This document shows, in pieces, positions 12,323-23,908 of a stretch of DNA of 64,000 nt (position 1 is the first letter of the stretch; every line of letters begins with the position of its first letter). Position numbers and translations under genes: made by a program. Source of the DNA: Moniliophthora roreri (lineage: Eukaryota; Basidiomycota; Agaricomycetes; Agaricales; Marasmiaceae); contig LATX02000223.1 of assembly GCA_001466705.2 (NCBI GenBank), positions 248,001 to 312,000 of the forward strand, written 5' to 3'. The notes beneath the pieces were generated by a model, which saw only the letters and a program-made list of their open reading frames with translations, was not told where the DNA came from and ran no database searches.

Positions 12323-13678
12323 ATGATGCAGCTGCCTCTATGGACACGCTCAACGCCAACACCACCATCCTCACCGAACTTGAATAAACTCAAACGACCC
12401 AGTCGGCTTTTACGTCTCCTTGCTGTTGTCATACTCATCTTGTGCTCATGCCTCTACCTTTACCGTCACCACTCGACTCACATCTTCAAACCGACCGACC
12501 CCACTTCAGAAACACACGTATCCCTTCTTCATCCCTCTCGACCGCTCACACCACTAATATCACTCAATGAACAAACATTCGTCATCTCGCTACCTCAACG
12601 AAAGGATCGACGTGTGGATATGGAGGTTCTACGACGGTTCATGGGGCTAACCTGGCGGTACGTGAATGCTACTGAGAAGAGGAGCGATGTTGTACGGAGG
12701 GTATTGGGGGGTGTTAGATGGTTGAGGGAGTTTGTCGTCGAGAAGAGCGGACAAGATACACTGCAGCTGGGTGGAGTCAACCTCAAATTACCTTTTCGAT
12801 GGCCTATGCATCTCGTTCCTGCGAAATCAAAGCCCAACAAGTCTTTTACGAAGCAAACGGAGGAACTGCTGGATATCTTGGATACGTTCGATATCTACCA
12901 AGAGCACGAAGAAGAGAACGAGGACTCGCCACCGCTAGTTGTATCCAAGGGCGACTTTACATTAACACCCTACACACCAATGCTTCGAAGACACATGTTT
13001 ATTTCACCCGCCAGAGCTGCATGTTGGGATTCTCATCTACGTGTTATTCAGAGTGTTCTTGATTCCTCGTCAAACACCTCCACCTCCTGGGACATCACAT
13101 TCATCCTCGAAGACGACATTGACATGGAACTCGACATTCGGCGCCGCCTGCGCCCTCTTTGGGAACGCTTACCAGTTGATTGGGATATCGTTTTCTTGGG
13201 GCATTGTTGGAGTAATGAAGGGATTTATGATGCTTTATCGGTATCCGGTGCTACGTCTTCCTTCAACACCAGCTCTAGCAACACTGGTTCCAACTCTACT
13301 CAGGACATCCAAACTCATTTACACCCTTCTCGTGCCCCGCAATGTACACACGCTTATGCACTCTCACCCCTCGGTGCTAGACGTCTTTACGAACATCTTA
13401 CATATCCGCCGTTTGCGTTTTCACGCGCGATTGACCAGGCTTATGCATGGCTTGTTAAGAGTGGTCGATTGAGAGCGTATTCGGTTGTTCCGGGGGTAAT
13501 GGTCCAGCGTGTAGAGGAAGCGGGGTGGTTGGAGTGGCTTTGGAACTGGTTTTCAGGGAAGGAGACAGGGAAGGCAAGTGATATTTGGGGCACCAGCGGA
13601 GGTGCTACGAGGTGGAGAGACGAGCTTGTTAATGGTGTTTTTTCGGGGAAGGATGGGGTTTTGCGTAGGAAGTACTAG
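12323..13678 (+). CDS. GT25-like glycosyltransferase, type II membrane protein, intronless
   Basis: A single open frame of 451 residues from the ATG at 12323. The frame is open back to 12218, but CACCATG at 12323 is the better context and places a hydrophobic anchor (about residues 32-47, LLAVVILILCSCLYLY) near the N terminus after a basic patch. Glycosyltransferase family 25 signatures follow in order: FVISLPQRKDRR, ACWDSHLRVIQS, ILEDDIDMEL (the DxD-like acidic motif), WDIVFLGHC, HAYALSPLGARRL, and an acidic AIDQAY site. I infer a Golgi glycan or glycoprotein glycosyltransferase. Donor and acceptor are unknown. The lack of any intron is unusual beside its neighbours, and an A111 run starts 42 bp after the stop, so a retroposed origin is possible. 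Confidence 0.85.
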   Translation: MMQLPLWTRSTPTPPSSPNLNKLKRPSRLLRLLAVVILILCSCLYLYRHHSTHIFKPTDPTSETHVSLLHPSRPLTPLISLNEQTFVISLPQRKDRRVDMEVLRRFMGLTWRYVNATEKRSDVVRRVLGGVRWLREFVVEKSGQDTLQLGGVNLKLPFRWPMHLVPAKSKPNKSFTKQTEELLDILDTFDIYQEHEEENEDSPPLVVSKGDFTLTPYTPMLRRHMFISPARAACWDSHLRVIQSVLDSSSNTSTSWDITFILEDDIDMELDIRRRLRPLWERLPVDWDIVFLGHCWSNEGIYDALSVSGATSSFNTSSSNTGSNSTQDIQTHLHPSRAPQCTHAYALSPLGARRLYEHLTYPPFAFSRAIDQAYAWLVKSGRLRAYSVVPGVMVQRVEEAGWLEWLWNWFSGKETGKASDIWGTSGGATRWRDELVNGVFSGKDGVLRRKY

Positions 13679-13719
13679 TAGGAGTGGGGTAGATACATAC
13701 GGGGTGATACTGCCAGAGG

Positions 13720-13831
<112 letters not shown>

Positions 13832-13898
13832 AAAAGAAAGAAAAAAAAACAAAAGAAAGAAAAGAAAAAAAAAAGTACTGGAAACAGCCCTACTCCAG

Positions 13899-13970
13899 TG
13901 GCCAACGTGGGGATCTTCGCGTTGAAATGTCACATTAGCACGATACTCTAACCAACTGAGCTAGTCGGCT
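13899..13970 (-). pseudogene. Damaged tRNA-Ile(AAU) copy, inverted
   Basis: On the minus strand the 5' half matches the tRNA at 11973 closely (CCGACTAGCTCAGTTGG and the anticodon arm with AAT), and the 3' acceptor strand ACGTTGGCC is kept. About 12 nt of the variable/T-arm region, including the GGTTCG of the B box, are missing. The first base is A instead of G, which breaks the first acceptor pair. Its presumed intron differs from that of the intact copy. It should not be transcribed from its own B box. Confidence 0.85.
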
Positions 13971-15844
13971 ATTGAAGGAAGGGACCCGTGTCCACCTCTC
14001 TCCCGCGACGACGCGCCTCAGATATACCTGTTTTTGTGGTCGCCACTACGAAGTGAGCTGGTCGGATTTTCATCTTTCATCGAAACGATAGGTTGCGGGT
14101 GAATCGGGACCCACCAAGCTGAAGGGGATCCTGTCTATTGAAGTGTGACTGGATTGTCACAGTCGCCGGTCGCTTTGCGGTCTTGACAACGCGGACCCGA
14201 TCACCATCCATCATGCATCAACACTCACAACGTTGTCCAAAGCCTCAGGATACGCGATTCCTATGTCGGGATCGATATGGCCTGGAGACGCACGCTCAAA
14301 TTACCCTGACAATCAAAGTGTTTTGTCGCCTCTTACCGTTCGGCAGTCATGCTCTTTCTTTACGCGTAGACGGTATCGGATTAGCTACAGCTCTCGAGTC
14401 AAGGTGCGAGATTATTCCATAAGTGTGCAAATTGCGACTGAACAAACTGCATCTAGTAGCAGTACTCGGGGAAAATAGCATTCGGTGGCACAAGGCCAGA
14501 AGAATGAAACCTAAAGGCCTCAAGTTTCAAGAGTCCTCTACGCTCAATGGTTAACCTCCCAGTGATCCGAATCTTGCTCATCGTCAATTTCAAAATGCTG
14601 TAGCCCTTCTGCCATGTAAAAGAAGAATTCAACCCTGGTCTTCCATGAAGCTTTCACTAGCATTGTAAGTTGCCAATACCATACTAAATTTCGCCTATTC
14701 GACAATTAATGCATCTAACAGTATTCTACAGCCCAGCCATGAAGTCTACTCTGACTTTCCCTTCGCATCAAATACCGGGAGATCATGTCTGGAACCAGGG
14801 AGACTGTGGGCACATCTGTCGACAAAGTAACTGTAACTTGGACATATTCATGGTACTGGTGTACTCTATTCATCATCGACCTGCACCACGCTTATTCATG
14901 GTTCATTAGCTTTTGACATGCCACAAATCGTACTCGGAAGGCTTTCACATTCAATGTCAAGTCTTGCCATTGACATACCGATAATGTTGGTTAGTGGGGT
15001 TGTTCTAAGTTCAGCGTCTGGCAGCTTTGCTGATTACTCGATCATGGCAACAAGTGGACAGAGAAACCTGAATTGTCGTTCGTCCTACCTCTACTCGCCG
15101 TGTGACCTCTATTCCACTACTGATATATTGTCATTCGTTCAGCCACCGCTTTAGCCTCCAACGCGTCGACCAGGCAACTCACACCACAGTCCATGTGGAC
15201 CCTCACCGACCATCATGATTCTCAGAAGGATATTCAGGCTTCTTCACCGTTGTGCAGAGATTCGGTCGGTCGGCGGCAGTGCTCATTAGTATGCTATCGG
15301 ACCGGCCATATAGCATTCAAAAACCAGAGACAACCCAACAACGGTCATTTTGATTTTCACCGTGTACGTGCCTACGTGTTCTGAACCAGGTGCCGAGAGT
15401 GACGACGATCGCAACAGAGCCAAAGTTGAACATCCCGGTCGTCCAGGATTTCACAATGCATGGGATATGGTCAAGGCTGCGTCCGGGCACGTATGAATAG
15501 CTAGTGAGTACCAACATCTCAAACCAGTCCGGAAACTTATTTGTGGACTTATACTCGTAGATGGGCAGCGCTCTCGATGTATTAGGTCAAGACCAGAGTC
15601 GACATGTACACAATTGCTTCCTCTACGTCAACGATGTTCAGCCTCGTTTTCGACCCCTTCGTCTGATACTAGAGATATAGGCAGTTGGATATTAGTCAAC
15701 TGTAGCACCGAATTGACAGACTTGAACTCACTTCAGTGAATGCAAGCGTTGCAGCAGTACCCCATTCAAGGAGCCATTCTGACGATAATCGGCAATAGTA
15801 AGATTAGCAAGAGCATCTTGATGACAAGGTGGTCGCGACGAAGA
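13971..15844. other. No supported gene
   Basis: Short open frames only. A minus-strand frame at 15317-15517 contains a hydrophobic stretch (MFNFGSVAIVVTLGTWF) resembling a membrane segment, but I could not build a gene around it. Confidence 0.4.
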
Positions 15845-16105
15845 TCATGTCTTCCTCCTCCACGGCGTTGGCGGCGCTGGTTCCTTTGGCGCGTCTGGGC
15901 TTGTTCCTGTAACAGTTTAATCAGATCTTGTATGGCGAAGTAGTAGGCAAATGGTACTCATGTTCTCGGGCTGCGTTGCCAGTACTTGAGGAGGCGGCGG
16001 CGGCGGCAGCTCAGCAACGTTTTCCCGAGGCTGGCGAGGTTGGCGAGGAATCCAGTGATATGGGTGAAAACGCCGCCTGGGGAAGTCACGAGGAATTTTA
16101 GGCAT
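15845..16105 (-). CDS. Possible small Pro/Arg-rich protein
   Basis: Two exons (15958-16105 and 15845-15906) join in phase across a GTACCA...GTTACAG intron to give 69 residues. The protein is rich in Pro and Arg, with a PPPPPP run. No family is recognised. I chose the ATG at 16105 over the in-frame ATG at 16150 because a TATAAAAG lies at 16163-16170, too close to the upstream ATG. Support is structural only, and it could be a chance open frame. Confidence 0.3.
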
Positions 16106-16162
16106 TTCTCTGACGTTGGTTGGATGAGGGCTGGAAGAGATCGAATGCACGTTGGGGCAAGT

Positions 16163-16170
16163 CTTTTATA
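16163..16170 (-). promoter_or_regulatory. Candidate TATA box
   Basis: TATAAAAG on the minus strand, 57 bp before the ATG of the possible small Pro/Arg-rich gene. Confidence 0.35.
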
Positions 16171-17379
16171 CTACAGTTTTAAAAGAAAACTCAAATCGAC
16201 GACGCGGAGATCTTGGAACATGACCGTTACGTTGGTACTCCGAGGAATAATTTTTCTTTCAATCCCATCGAGCCAATGACTATCGCAGATCTGTAAAGCT
16301 CCGCTTTGAAGTGTCAGAAGCGGAGAAGCGGATTTTTTTTTTTTCTTTCAGAGATTGATATCGGGTACATGGTGATGGCCGTAGCTTCGTGCTGTTGCTG
16401 TCAAATCATGAAATCAAGCAGCGAACCACTGATATAAAGGAGCATGAGCTGCGCTCTAAGATTGCCCTGTGGGTTGTAGTGTACAAGTATAGCTTCACTG
16501 AGTTCTGCAGTTCACATTACATGTGAGACTCCTGGGATCCTCCAGGGCCTCAGGGAGTTCTTAGGATGACGTACTCTGACTAAAAAGTGGTGTGGCTGCC
16601 AGTACGTACATACAGTTTCAGCCTCAAGGCATTCACCATAGCAATAGTATGGAAGATTTGACAGCAAACTACCATTGGTGATACATAATGATTTTTGAGC
16701 ATATTTCGGCAGCCAGGAGGTCATGCATAAGATAACTCAATAACTCATTCATTATGCCAGGGGCACTGGGTGGGCAGGCAGCAGCAGCACTGTGCAAAAA
16801 CTTTTTCAGGAGCATTCACCTCCAAAAAGGGAAAAAGCAGCAAGTCAAAAGCTAACACCCTTTTTGGGAAAAGTCAAACTTCATCAGTCTGGTCAGTGCC
16901 CAGGAAGCTGGCTCAAGTGACAGAACCCCCCTCATTTGTGATGATAATACATGTGTAGCAGTAGTGTTGCTGAGTAGAATGTGCTGGGCAAGTAGGGGTC
17001 TGGTTGCAGACAAATACCAAAAAATAGGCAAGTATGATGACATTTTCCTCCCCGCAGTGATTCATATGGTTCAAGCGGAACCTCAACTCCGAGTGTGAGC
17101 ATTTATAGGAATGTTGGGTTGCACCGAATAACGTCGGGTCTGGGCTAATGGTCATGTCGACAGAAAGAGATGCGGCAGCAGATTATTGGAGTAGCGGAGA
17201 GCTGCGGCCGACCTCTTTCCATCAATCTCTCCCTCCTCCGGAAAATCTCTCAGGTCCAACATCCTCCACAACGCAATTTGAACTTTAGGAATCCGACCCA
17301 GGCTGGCATTGTAGGAAGATTACCGCTGCGAACTTGGTTCGTGGGCTAGAAGAGAGTGACATAGAAGGAACAGGCGATG
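16171..17379. other. No supported gene
   Basis: No exon chain or domain was recognised. Contains a T-rich run near 16336. Confidence 0.4.
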
Positions 17380-17650
17380 GAGACAGGTCACTGGTGTGTG
17401 CCCCCATGCTTTTTTGTTCTTCTCTTGCTGCCCTAAGATCAGCTTTATAGGTGGTTATAATGGGACTCGCTAGGACTCTTGATCGACGTGTTGGTGCTTC
17501 AATCGAGCTCGTACCATCACTCTAAACCAGTGGTATTGGGGTGTCCTTTAGCCCTCACACACGTTGAAGTCTTGGAGTTTGTCCAGTTTCCTCACTCAGA
17601 ACTGAATGCTTGCTGACAGAACCTCGGATATGAGGCTGACACAGTCAAGT
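17380..17650. repeat. Diverged duplicate of 20265-20530 (copy 1)
   Basis: Shares an ordered series of matches with 20265-20530, including GGTCACTGGTGTGTGCCC, TCAGCTTTATAG, a conserved AACC(A/G)GTGGT and GACAGAACC/GGCAGAACC before a GAGG(T/C)T(G/C)A block. Divergence is high, so the duplication is old. The minus-strand frames vaguely resemble the C-terminal leucine-rich part of F-box proteins, but I would not call a gene. Confidence 0.5.
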
Positions 17651-18369
17651 CTAAATCCATCATGCCTGTATCTGCCGATCACCACTCCGTAGAATCCCAA
17701 GTCGTCGCCCCAAGACATGCGTTGGCGACGTATTTGGTGGACGGGCACAAATGAGGCAAATAAGAGGTGTACATATGCAGATGTCAAGAGGATATGGAAG
17801 ATGAAGACGCTATCCAGGTGTAACGGGCCCAAAAGTTGTTTTGCTACACACGCGTCGCATTGTACATCAAGTACCCTATATATGAATATCTAGACTCGCT
17901 ATCCTCTGCATCGGCATCGCTCTTTGAAACGAATTTGGAGTACAAGCAATTAATCTACGATCTCTTGGCGTGCTCGTGAAGTGCCTCTACTCCGACGACC
18001 TTAAATGTACCAATCCTTGATTGGACTGTTCCGAGGATTGCAGTCAGCGCCGGAGAAAGCCATCGGCTATAGAGTACCTAATTTCCGTTGAATGCAAGTC
18101 GATCAAAAATGCACAGAAAAGGTGTTCCGGCAACGGTGAGTAGTGATAAATGGAATGAGCTGGAGGAGACGGCCAATATCCATGGGTATCACATCGAGGA
18201 AGGAAATGGCTTGTAGCGAGGTGTCATGCTATTGTAAGATTTCCACTAGGGCTCGGATGTACAAAGTAAAGGCCATTATGAGCGACTGCAGACCTGAAAA
18301 AGATAGTCGCGTCCACCACCTCGGTACGTATTGCAATTTGAGATTTTAGACCTTGGTAGATGAACAATG
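17651..18369. other. No supported gene
   Basis: Nothing recognised except short open frames. Confidence 0.4.
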
Positions 18370-19210
18370 TCACCGGCGCTTAGAATTGCATTCTTCGGCC
18401 AGCCAAGGACGAGGCGCTCGAGCTGGAAAGAAGAAGCTGATAGGATTGCGAAAAAGTCTCCCCCCCCAAATATGTGAGCGCACGAAGTTCGAGTGCTCGG
18501 AGGTTCGCCATGCGCCCTTCAAATCAGTTCTAAGCTTGTCTACGAAAGCGTTCCCTTGAAGGCAGACATAATCGATCAATGGAGTTCGTTGAACGCCTTG
18601 AATCAAGCGATCCAACGTCTCTTCGTCTGTCCTGGGGGTCGGTGTCTCTGCGATGTTCACTTCGATGTGAATCCTGCGGAGTGATGAGAGTTGCGGATTA
18701 GGAGAAGGAATAATTCGGGTTTGAAAAGGTCCTTGTAGAATCAGGGCCAAAGCCTCCCAATCCTCGCAGTGGTCCCCAACAAGTGGCTGGACGTCCAACC
18801 CTTTCGCACCATATCCTCCGTCTGCCGAGATGTACAAGTGAAGCTTGCTATTGCCTGTACGACGAAGAGTTTCAGGCGGGACAGCGCCTGCGCGAGGTAT
18901 ATTCTTCACATCTGATTCCTTGACGGTGACTGAGCTCTAAAGAAGAGGGGCGCTGAGGACATGACGGCGGTGCCTATGCTTGAGCGCTGGTGAGTATAAA
19001 TTCTCGCTCCTTTCTGGCTACTCACCTACAGACTTGTCCGAATGTCCATGGTGCCTCTTTCAGAAGAAAGGTTCCACCTTGCGGTGCAACACAGAGATGG
19101 AAGATTTGAGGTAAAATATCTGCGTTCAACCGGGGCAGGCCAGACATTACGGTAGTGAAGAGACCAGCTTGGGGTTGCGTCTCATGCATCTTGATAACCA
19201 TCTTATACAA
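18370..19210 (-). pseudogene. F-box-like protein gene with a nonsense codon
   Basis: The 5' part encodes LNADILPQIFHLC followed by APWTFGQVCR, the F-box-like helix pair typical of mushroom F-box proteins. A short intron (GTGAGT...CATAG) leads into RRHVLSAPLL-stop-SSVTVK. The family normally has a tryptophan here (PRLWSS). The codon is TAG at 18937-18939, one change from TGG. After it the frame stays open for about 190 residues with loosely leucine-rich sequence (EDWEALALILQGPF, LSSLRRIHIEV). I infer a recently inactivated gene. The intact family acts as substrate adaptor of SCF ubiquitin ligases. Confidence 0.6.
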
Positions 19211-19360
19211 TTCAACCAGGATGAGAATGCGACCGTTTAATCATGTCCCGGAAAGCCTGTAGATTTATGTTAGCGTATATTTGGTCATTTATTAGCGGAA
19301 AGTAGACGAACTTGACGTTGCGGTAGTCAACAATGTCGGGGAGGCGGTGTAAAGGACGCT

Positions 19361-19999
19361 TCCCCGACTCCTAAATCTCTTGGGATTTAGGGGAGGGTCT
19401 TGTCGACCCGATCTTTCAAAAAATACGTATAAGATTCTTGTCCGATCAAAACAAAGGCAAACACAGACTTTAGAGGCTGTGTCTTTCTGACAATGTGACT
19501 CAGATTGACCATACTCTCTGCGCTTTCCCCCCATCTCGCTTGCACGAATGACAGATTTATTTAAACACAGACACAATGATTAATCCAAAGAACGAGTATC
19601 CACTGTGTACAAAGGCAGCCTTGAAACACTGCACAAATAACAAAGGCAAAGCAGTTGCACAAAGTCCATCTCCCCGCCAATATGAAAACATAATAATGCC
19701 TTGACAGTTGAACACTTACACACAACACAGGCTTCCTCCAATGTAGAAGATGATGTGATTTCAGTATTGACTGGTGTAGAAGATGGCAAAGTAACCATCC
19801 AAATGGACATCCAAATGAACTGAACAATACCTGAAGAGTGCTCATGACATCAGTACTACTTTATTGTCTCACTATTCTGGTGTGTATTACAATATACTAT
19901 ATTAAATGCTTCAGTCCGTTAACTTGTGAAAAATCCTAAGGTTTGCGATTCAACATGGTGGCTTGCAGTAATTGCCATTAGAACCCAAGGAGTCGGGGA
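19361..19999 (+). mobile_element. Short non-autonomous element with TCCCCGACTCC inverted ends
   Basis: The left end TCCCCGACTCC (19361) is repeated inverted as GGAGTCGGGGA at 19989-19999. Directly inside the left end lies a palindrome, CCTAAATC...GATTTAGG. About 250 bp from the left part match the segment at 50260-50540, which precedes a DUF6570 protein frame, so this looks like a deletion derivative of that element. The outer flanking bases are T on both sides, as for insertion between two T. Short inverted ends plus a subterminal hairpin recall Helentron/Helitron2 elements. That class assignment is inference. Confidence 0.6.
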
Positions 20000-20264
20000 T
20001 GTGCCTCCTGGCGCGTTATGATCAACTAATGACGCGCGTCATTCCCGCCGCCTGACCTTTTGCTTCAACCATCACCTGCAAGCATACCTAAAGTGACAAA
20101 TTTACACTTCAATCCTCAAAATTAATCTCTCTGCTTCCGACGTGTCATATCGATCGAAATTTAGGTTCAGCGCCATAAATGAACTGCATCACCTCAAGAA
20201 CGAATCTTGTAGGGATGTGCATTCCTTAATCACTAAGTTGAAGCAACAGGTGATGGAGGTATAT

Positions 20265-20530
20265 ACTTCGGGTCACTGGTGTGTGCCCGTCTTTATCTTT
20301 TCTCCTTTTTCTGCCCTAACGTCAGCTTTATAGAACTAGAATGGAAACCGAGACTGCTGGGAAGTACTCGATGTGTCAATGTTTCAAGCCAGCTTTTACC
20401 ATGGCTCCAAACCGGTGGTTTTGAGCTGCTACATACATTAAAACTTCGGAGTTCGTCTACAGTCTCCAAATAGTCGAACCTCGCTGGCAGAACCCCGAGG
20501 TTCAAGCTGGTGTCAGCAGCCAAATTCAAT
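20265..20530. repeat. Diverged duplicate of 17380-17650 (copy 2)
   Basis: Second copy of the old duplication. The adjoining minus-strand frame at 20538-20786 has an F-box/LRR-like flavour, but no complete gene can be drawn. Confidence 0.5.
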
Positions 20531-20750
20531 GTCGATATCACGCCAACACCGATTGTTTCGTGATGTCATGAAGACTCAAGGGTCTGCGTTTTTCGGAGAA
20601 ATTAAGGACTTGTGCAAAAGTTCCGCCCGCCGAGATGCTGTAGCTCCACCTCCCTAGTTGCCCCACAGTTCCCAGGCAACGAGCCAGGATGTACCAGGAA
20701 CCTACTGACCCTGAATGCTTGCTGAACCTCGGCAAATCATCAAGGCTCAC

Positions 20751-20758
20751 TATAAAAG
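20751..20758 (+). promoter_or_regulatory. TATA box of the GH45 gene
   Basis: TATAAAAG lies 41 bp before the ATG at 20792, consistent with a strong, regulated secreted-enzyme promoter with a very short 5' UTR. Confidence 0.6.
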
Positions 20759-20791
20759 GCTGCAGGTGCGAAGGGTAAAGCATCAAACAGG

Positions 20792-21844
20792 ATGCTCACC
20801 AAAGCCGCACTCCTCTCTCTCATCGCCGCTGCTGCCGCCCAGACAACTGGCGTTACTACCAGATACTGGTATGTCCCAGTGTCTTTATACATTTTCGCTG
20901 GCTGACTATTGTTGCCAGGGATTGCTGCAAGCCCAGCTGTGCATGGAGCGGAAAGGTTAGTCTTTGCCTTTCTACTCCGCATCACCAAACTCACCGTCTG
21001 TCACCCTCTCCAGGCCTCAGTATCGGCTCCCGTTTTGACTTGTGATGCTGGAGGCAACACACTCACTGACCCCGACGTCAAATCGGGTTGTGACGGTGGA
21101 ACTGCATTCACCTGCACGAACATGTCCCCCTTCGCAGTCGACGATACCTTAGCATACGGTTTCGCTGCTGTTAATATCGCCGGCTCCAACGAAGCAGCAT
21201 GGTGCTGCGCGTGCTATGAATTGACGTTCACAGATGGACCTGTGGCCGGAAAGAAGATGGTGAGTGTCTTGTGATCCGTTTGAATTTATATGTGGAGTAC
21301 CGAAATAACCTCTATCAAAAGGTTGTGCAAGCCACGAACACTGGTGGTGATCTCGGTGGCAATCACTTTGATCTTTTGATCCCTGGTGGTGGTGTCGGTG
21401 AGTTGTCAATTGTTCAAAATGATTCTCCGTTTACTCACGCGCGTTGGGTCTTAGGTATCTTCACTCAAGGATGTCCCGCTCAATTCGGTAGCTGGAACGG
21501 GGTGAGTGCTCCTTCGTGACTGCCATACTCACTTTCTGATAATTTTCGCTTACAGGGTGCACAATACGGAGGCGTATCCAGTGCTGAGGAATGCAGCAAC
21601 TTACCAGCAGGTATATCTCACTTGCTCTGAATCCATTCTGCTTCTGACGCTTCGCTTTCTCTCTAGCCGTCCAAGATGGTTGTCGATTCCGATTCGGTGA
21701 GTGTCTGTCTGTTTACGAGCTTGATTAGATCTCTGACAAGACATCTTGATAGACTGGATGGGTGGGGCTGACAATCCTGGTATCACCTTCCAGGAAGTAT
21801 CGTGCCCGGCGGAGATTACGAGTATTTCGGGATGTTCAAGATAA
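20792..21844 (+). CDS. GH45 endoglucanase, secreted
   Basis: Eight exons (20792-20868, 20919-20955, 21014-21259, 21322-21397, 21455-21501, 21556-21610, 21667-21696, 21753-21844) join in phase to 219 residues. Residues 1-17 form a signal peptide ([17 protein letters not shown]). The mature N terminus carries [14 protein letters not shown], whose Asp27 (about position 10 of the mature enzyme) is the catalytic base site of GH45. The second catalytic Asp is Asp137 in [13 protein letters not shown]. There are many Cys for disulphides and no cellulose-binding module. It hydrolyses internal beta-1,4 links of cellulose by inversion, outside the cell. The length fits single-domain basidiomycete GH45 enzymes. 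Confidence 0.96.
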
Positions 21845-22385
21845 TGAATGCACCGTCTTTACTTTTATCAATACCCCGGCGAATAACGAATATACAAAAT
21901 TCAACTGTCACCTGTGACCCTAGGTGACGTTCGTGCAGAGTATGCCTGAGCGAATGACGAGATGTGAATGGAAAAAGGTACCCAAGAAGTTCGAACTCGG
22001 CTTTCGTGTCGTCCTCGACGAATTTCATGTTGCGTTCGGAAAAAGTAGGTCAGTGGTCCCACAAACAGAAATACTAGGGAACGAGCCTTCTACAGGCATG
22101 TCGGCACCCAGGGCCACACTGCTGCACTCTTCCTCAGAAACCCACTCTTGAGAGCTAATCTGAAGATGTTATTTTTTCGCTCGGCGATGAGTTCTAAACG
22201 TACGCATCAAGTATACACATTGAACGAAATCAGGGCGCTCAGCGGTGTTTGAATATTTTATTTATTTTCGGATTTAGATTTGAATAACCCTACTACCACT
22301 CTCTTCTACTTCCACCATCTCTAGTCCTGGTATTACATTCAAGCACTGGTTGCTCATCGCTATACACGAACATTACTATAACGCC
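21845..22385. other. Intergenic region
   Basis: Holds the 3' end of the GH45 gene and the promoter of the secreted-protein gene. No TATA box or repeat stands out. Confidence 0.4.
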
Positions 22386-23434
22386 ATGAAACTGGGTCAA
22401 AAGAACTCCACTTCTACCCTTCTGCTCCTTCACTGTCTCGCGTTTCTATCGAGTGCTGGTGCAGCCGTCATCAAAACATCGGTCAGATCAGAAGGCAGTC
22501 TCGCTCAAGAGGAAACTCGCTTCTCGGGTCCTCACAGAAGAGTACGCCCCCGGCGAGGTGACTGTATTCCAATCCTGACTTTGTTTTTTTATCCTAGTTT
22601 CCAATTCACTCGCGTCCTTCTCATTCGCCTCATGTGCATGACTTGGCTTCTCATAAACACTATGCTCGCCTCCATCAAATATTATCAAGAGACCTGGAAG
22701 ATGATGAAGACACTCAACTCGGCGGCCTCGGACGTGGTGGTAGCTCGAGGAAAAGTATCTATGGGAGTATAGATGTCATGGTATGTCGTCAACACTGCTC
22801 ATTATGAAACCCCCATGCTGATGCCATTGGATAGAGCGACGATAAACCCCTCGCCTATATGTACTACGATCCAAAAACGAACACACCGGATGTCGACATT
22901 CGCGTAGACATAGCCACTGGATTCACACTCAAGAATCTCGTGCAGTCGCCGAACGATCCCAGCAAGTACCAGGGAAACATCGTATACGAGCAAAGTAGTG
23001 GTGATCGTTGCCTGACGCTTTCACAAGCGCGATCTACTAAGGCGCGGTCGGCTTCTCTGCAGAACTGCTATCCACAAGCTCAAACTCAGTCTACGGAGAC
23101 TCAGCTGGTCGAGGTTGACAAGGGAGGGAGGTTTATATGGGGTTACTGTCGCAACTCGCTGAAACCGGAGTCAGTCGAAGAAGTTCTGGCGGATGAGCTT
23201 GTAAGTCTTCAGGACAGTCTTCAGGACGAATCACCTTCCTCGTCGGACACACTATCGAATACAGCGCGAACAACCTCGTTGCCAAACTTAACTGTCTCAG
23301 AAAGCTTTTCCCGACGCGGTGACGCATCTCAGCTCGAGTCGAGTCCGTCTGGTGGCTGCCAGTTTGTGAAGATTCCCGAATCTGAGTTTATGGATATATA
23401 CTCGTGGATATTCAGGAAAGCCGAGATGCGGTGA
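22386..23434 (+). CDS. Secreted protein of unknown function
   Basis: Three exons (22386-22541, 22598-22780, 22835-23434) join in phase to 312 residues. The N terminus (MKLGQKNSTSTLLLLHCLAF and a following SSAGA) is a clear signal peptide. Then come a His/Arg/Asp-rich segment, a block around YYDPKTNTPDVDIR with GFTLKNLVQSP, and a Ser/Thr-rich C-terminal third. I recognise no family. A broken second copy at 26205-26990 preserves the same exon borders, which supports the gene model. It lies tail-to-tail with the HExxH gene on the minus strand. The role is unknown. Confidence 0.7.
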
Positions 23435-23908
23435 GCGGTGGTTGGTTGTTGGCCGGGTCTTGTTCTCCATATGATACGGATGTCATAGACTTTCCTCCGA
23501 GACTGTTCTGCATTTGTCCCAAATGGTTAATGAACGCCTTCTATTTATACCTACAATGTCCGACAGCTGAGGTGTAGCCTTCTATAAACAAAGTCGCAAG
23601 CCCCGGTACTTCCGAGCCAAAGCAACCAGTAACTACTTCCTGTCTACTAATCCCCAGCCCCTGTAGACATCAGACTTCCGAGGAGTAACTAGTACTCTTA
23701 ATCGGGTTCCAGTGTGGCGCGACGCAGAGGCGAATAACTTGGGTTTGGGTTCTGGTTTCATCGTACTTGGCGATACGACTCCTACAGCAGAGCGGGGCAT
23801 TTTCTTTGTCAAAAGAACCCTTTTCCTTGATAAAGCTAGTTCCTGATCAAGTAGAAAAACTTGTGGTACAGTAATTGTCAACATCAACCAAAGAAATCAT
23901 ATGTGGAC

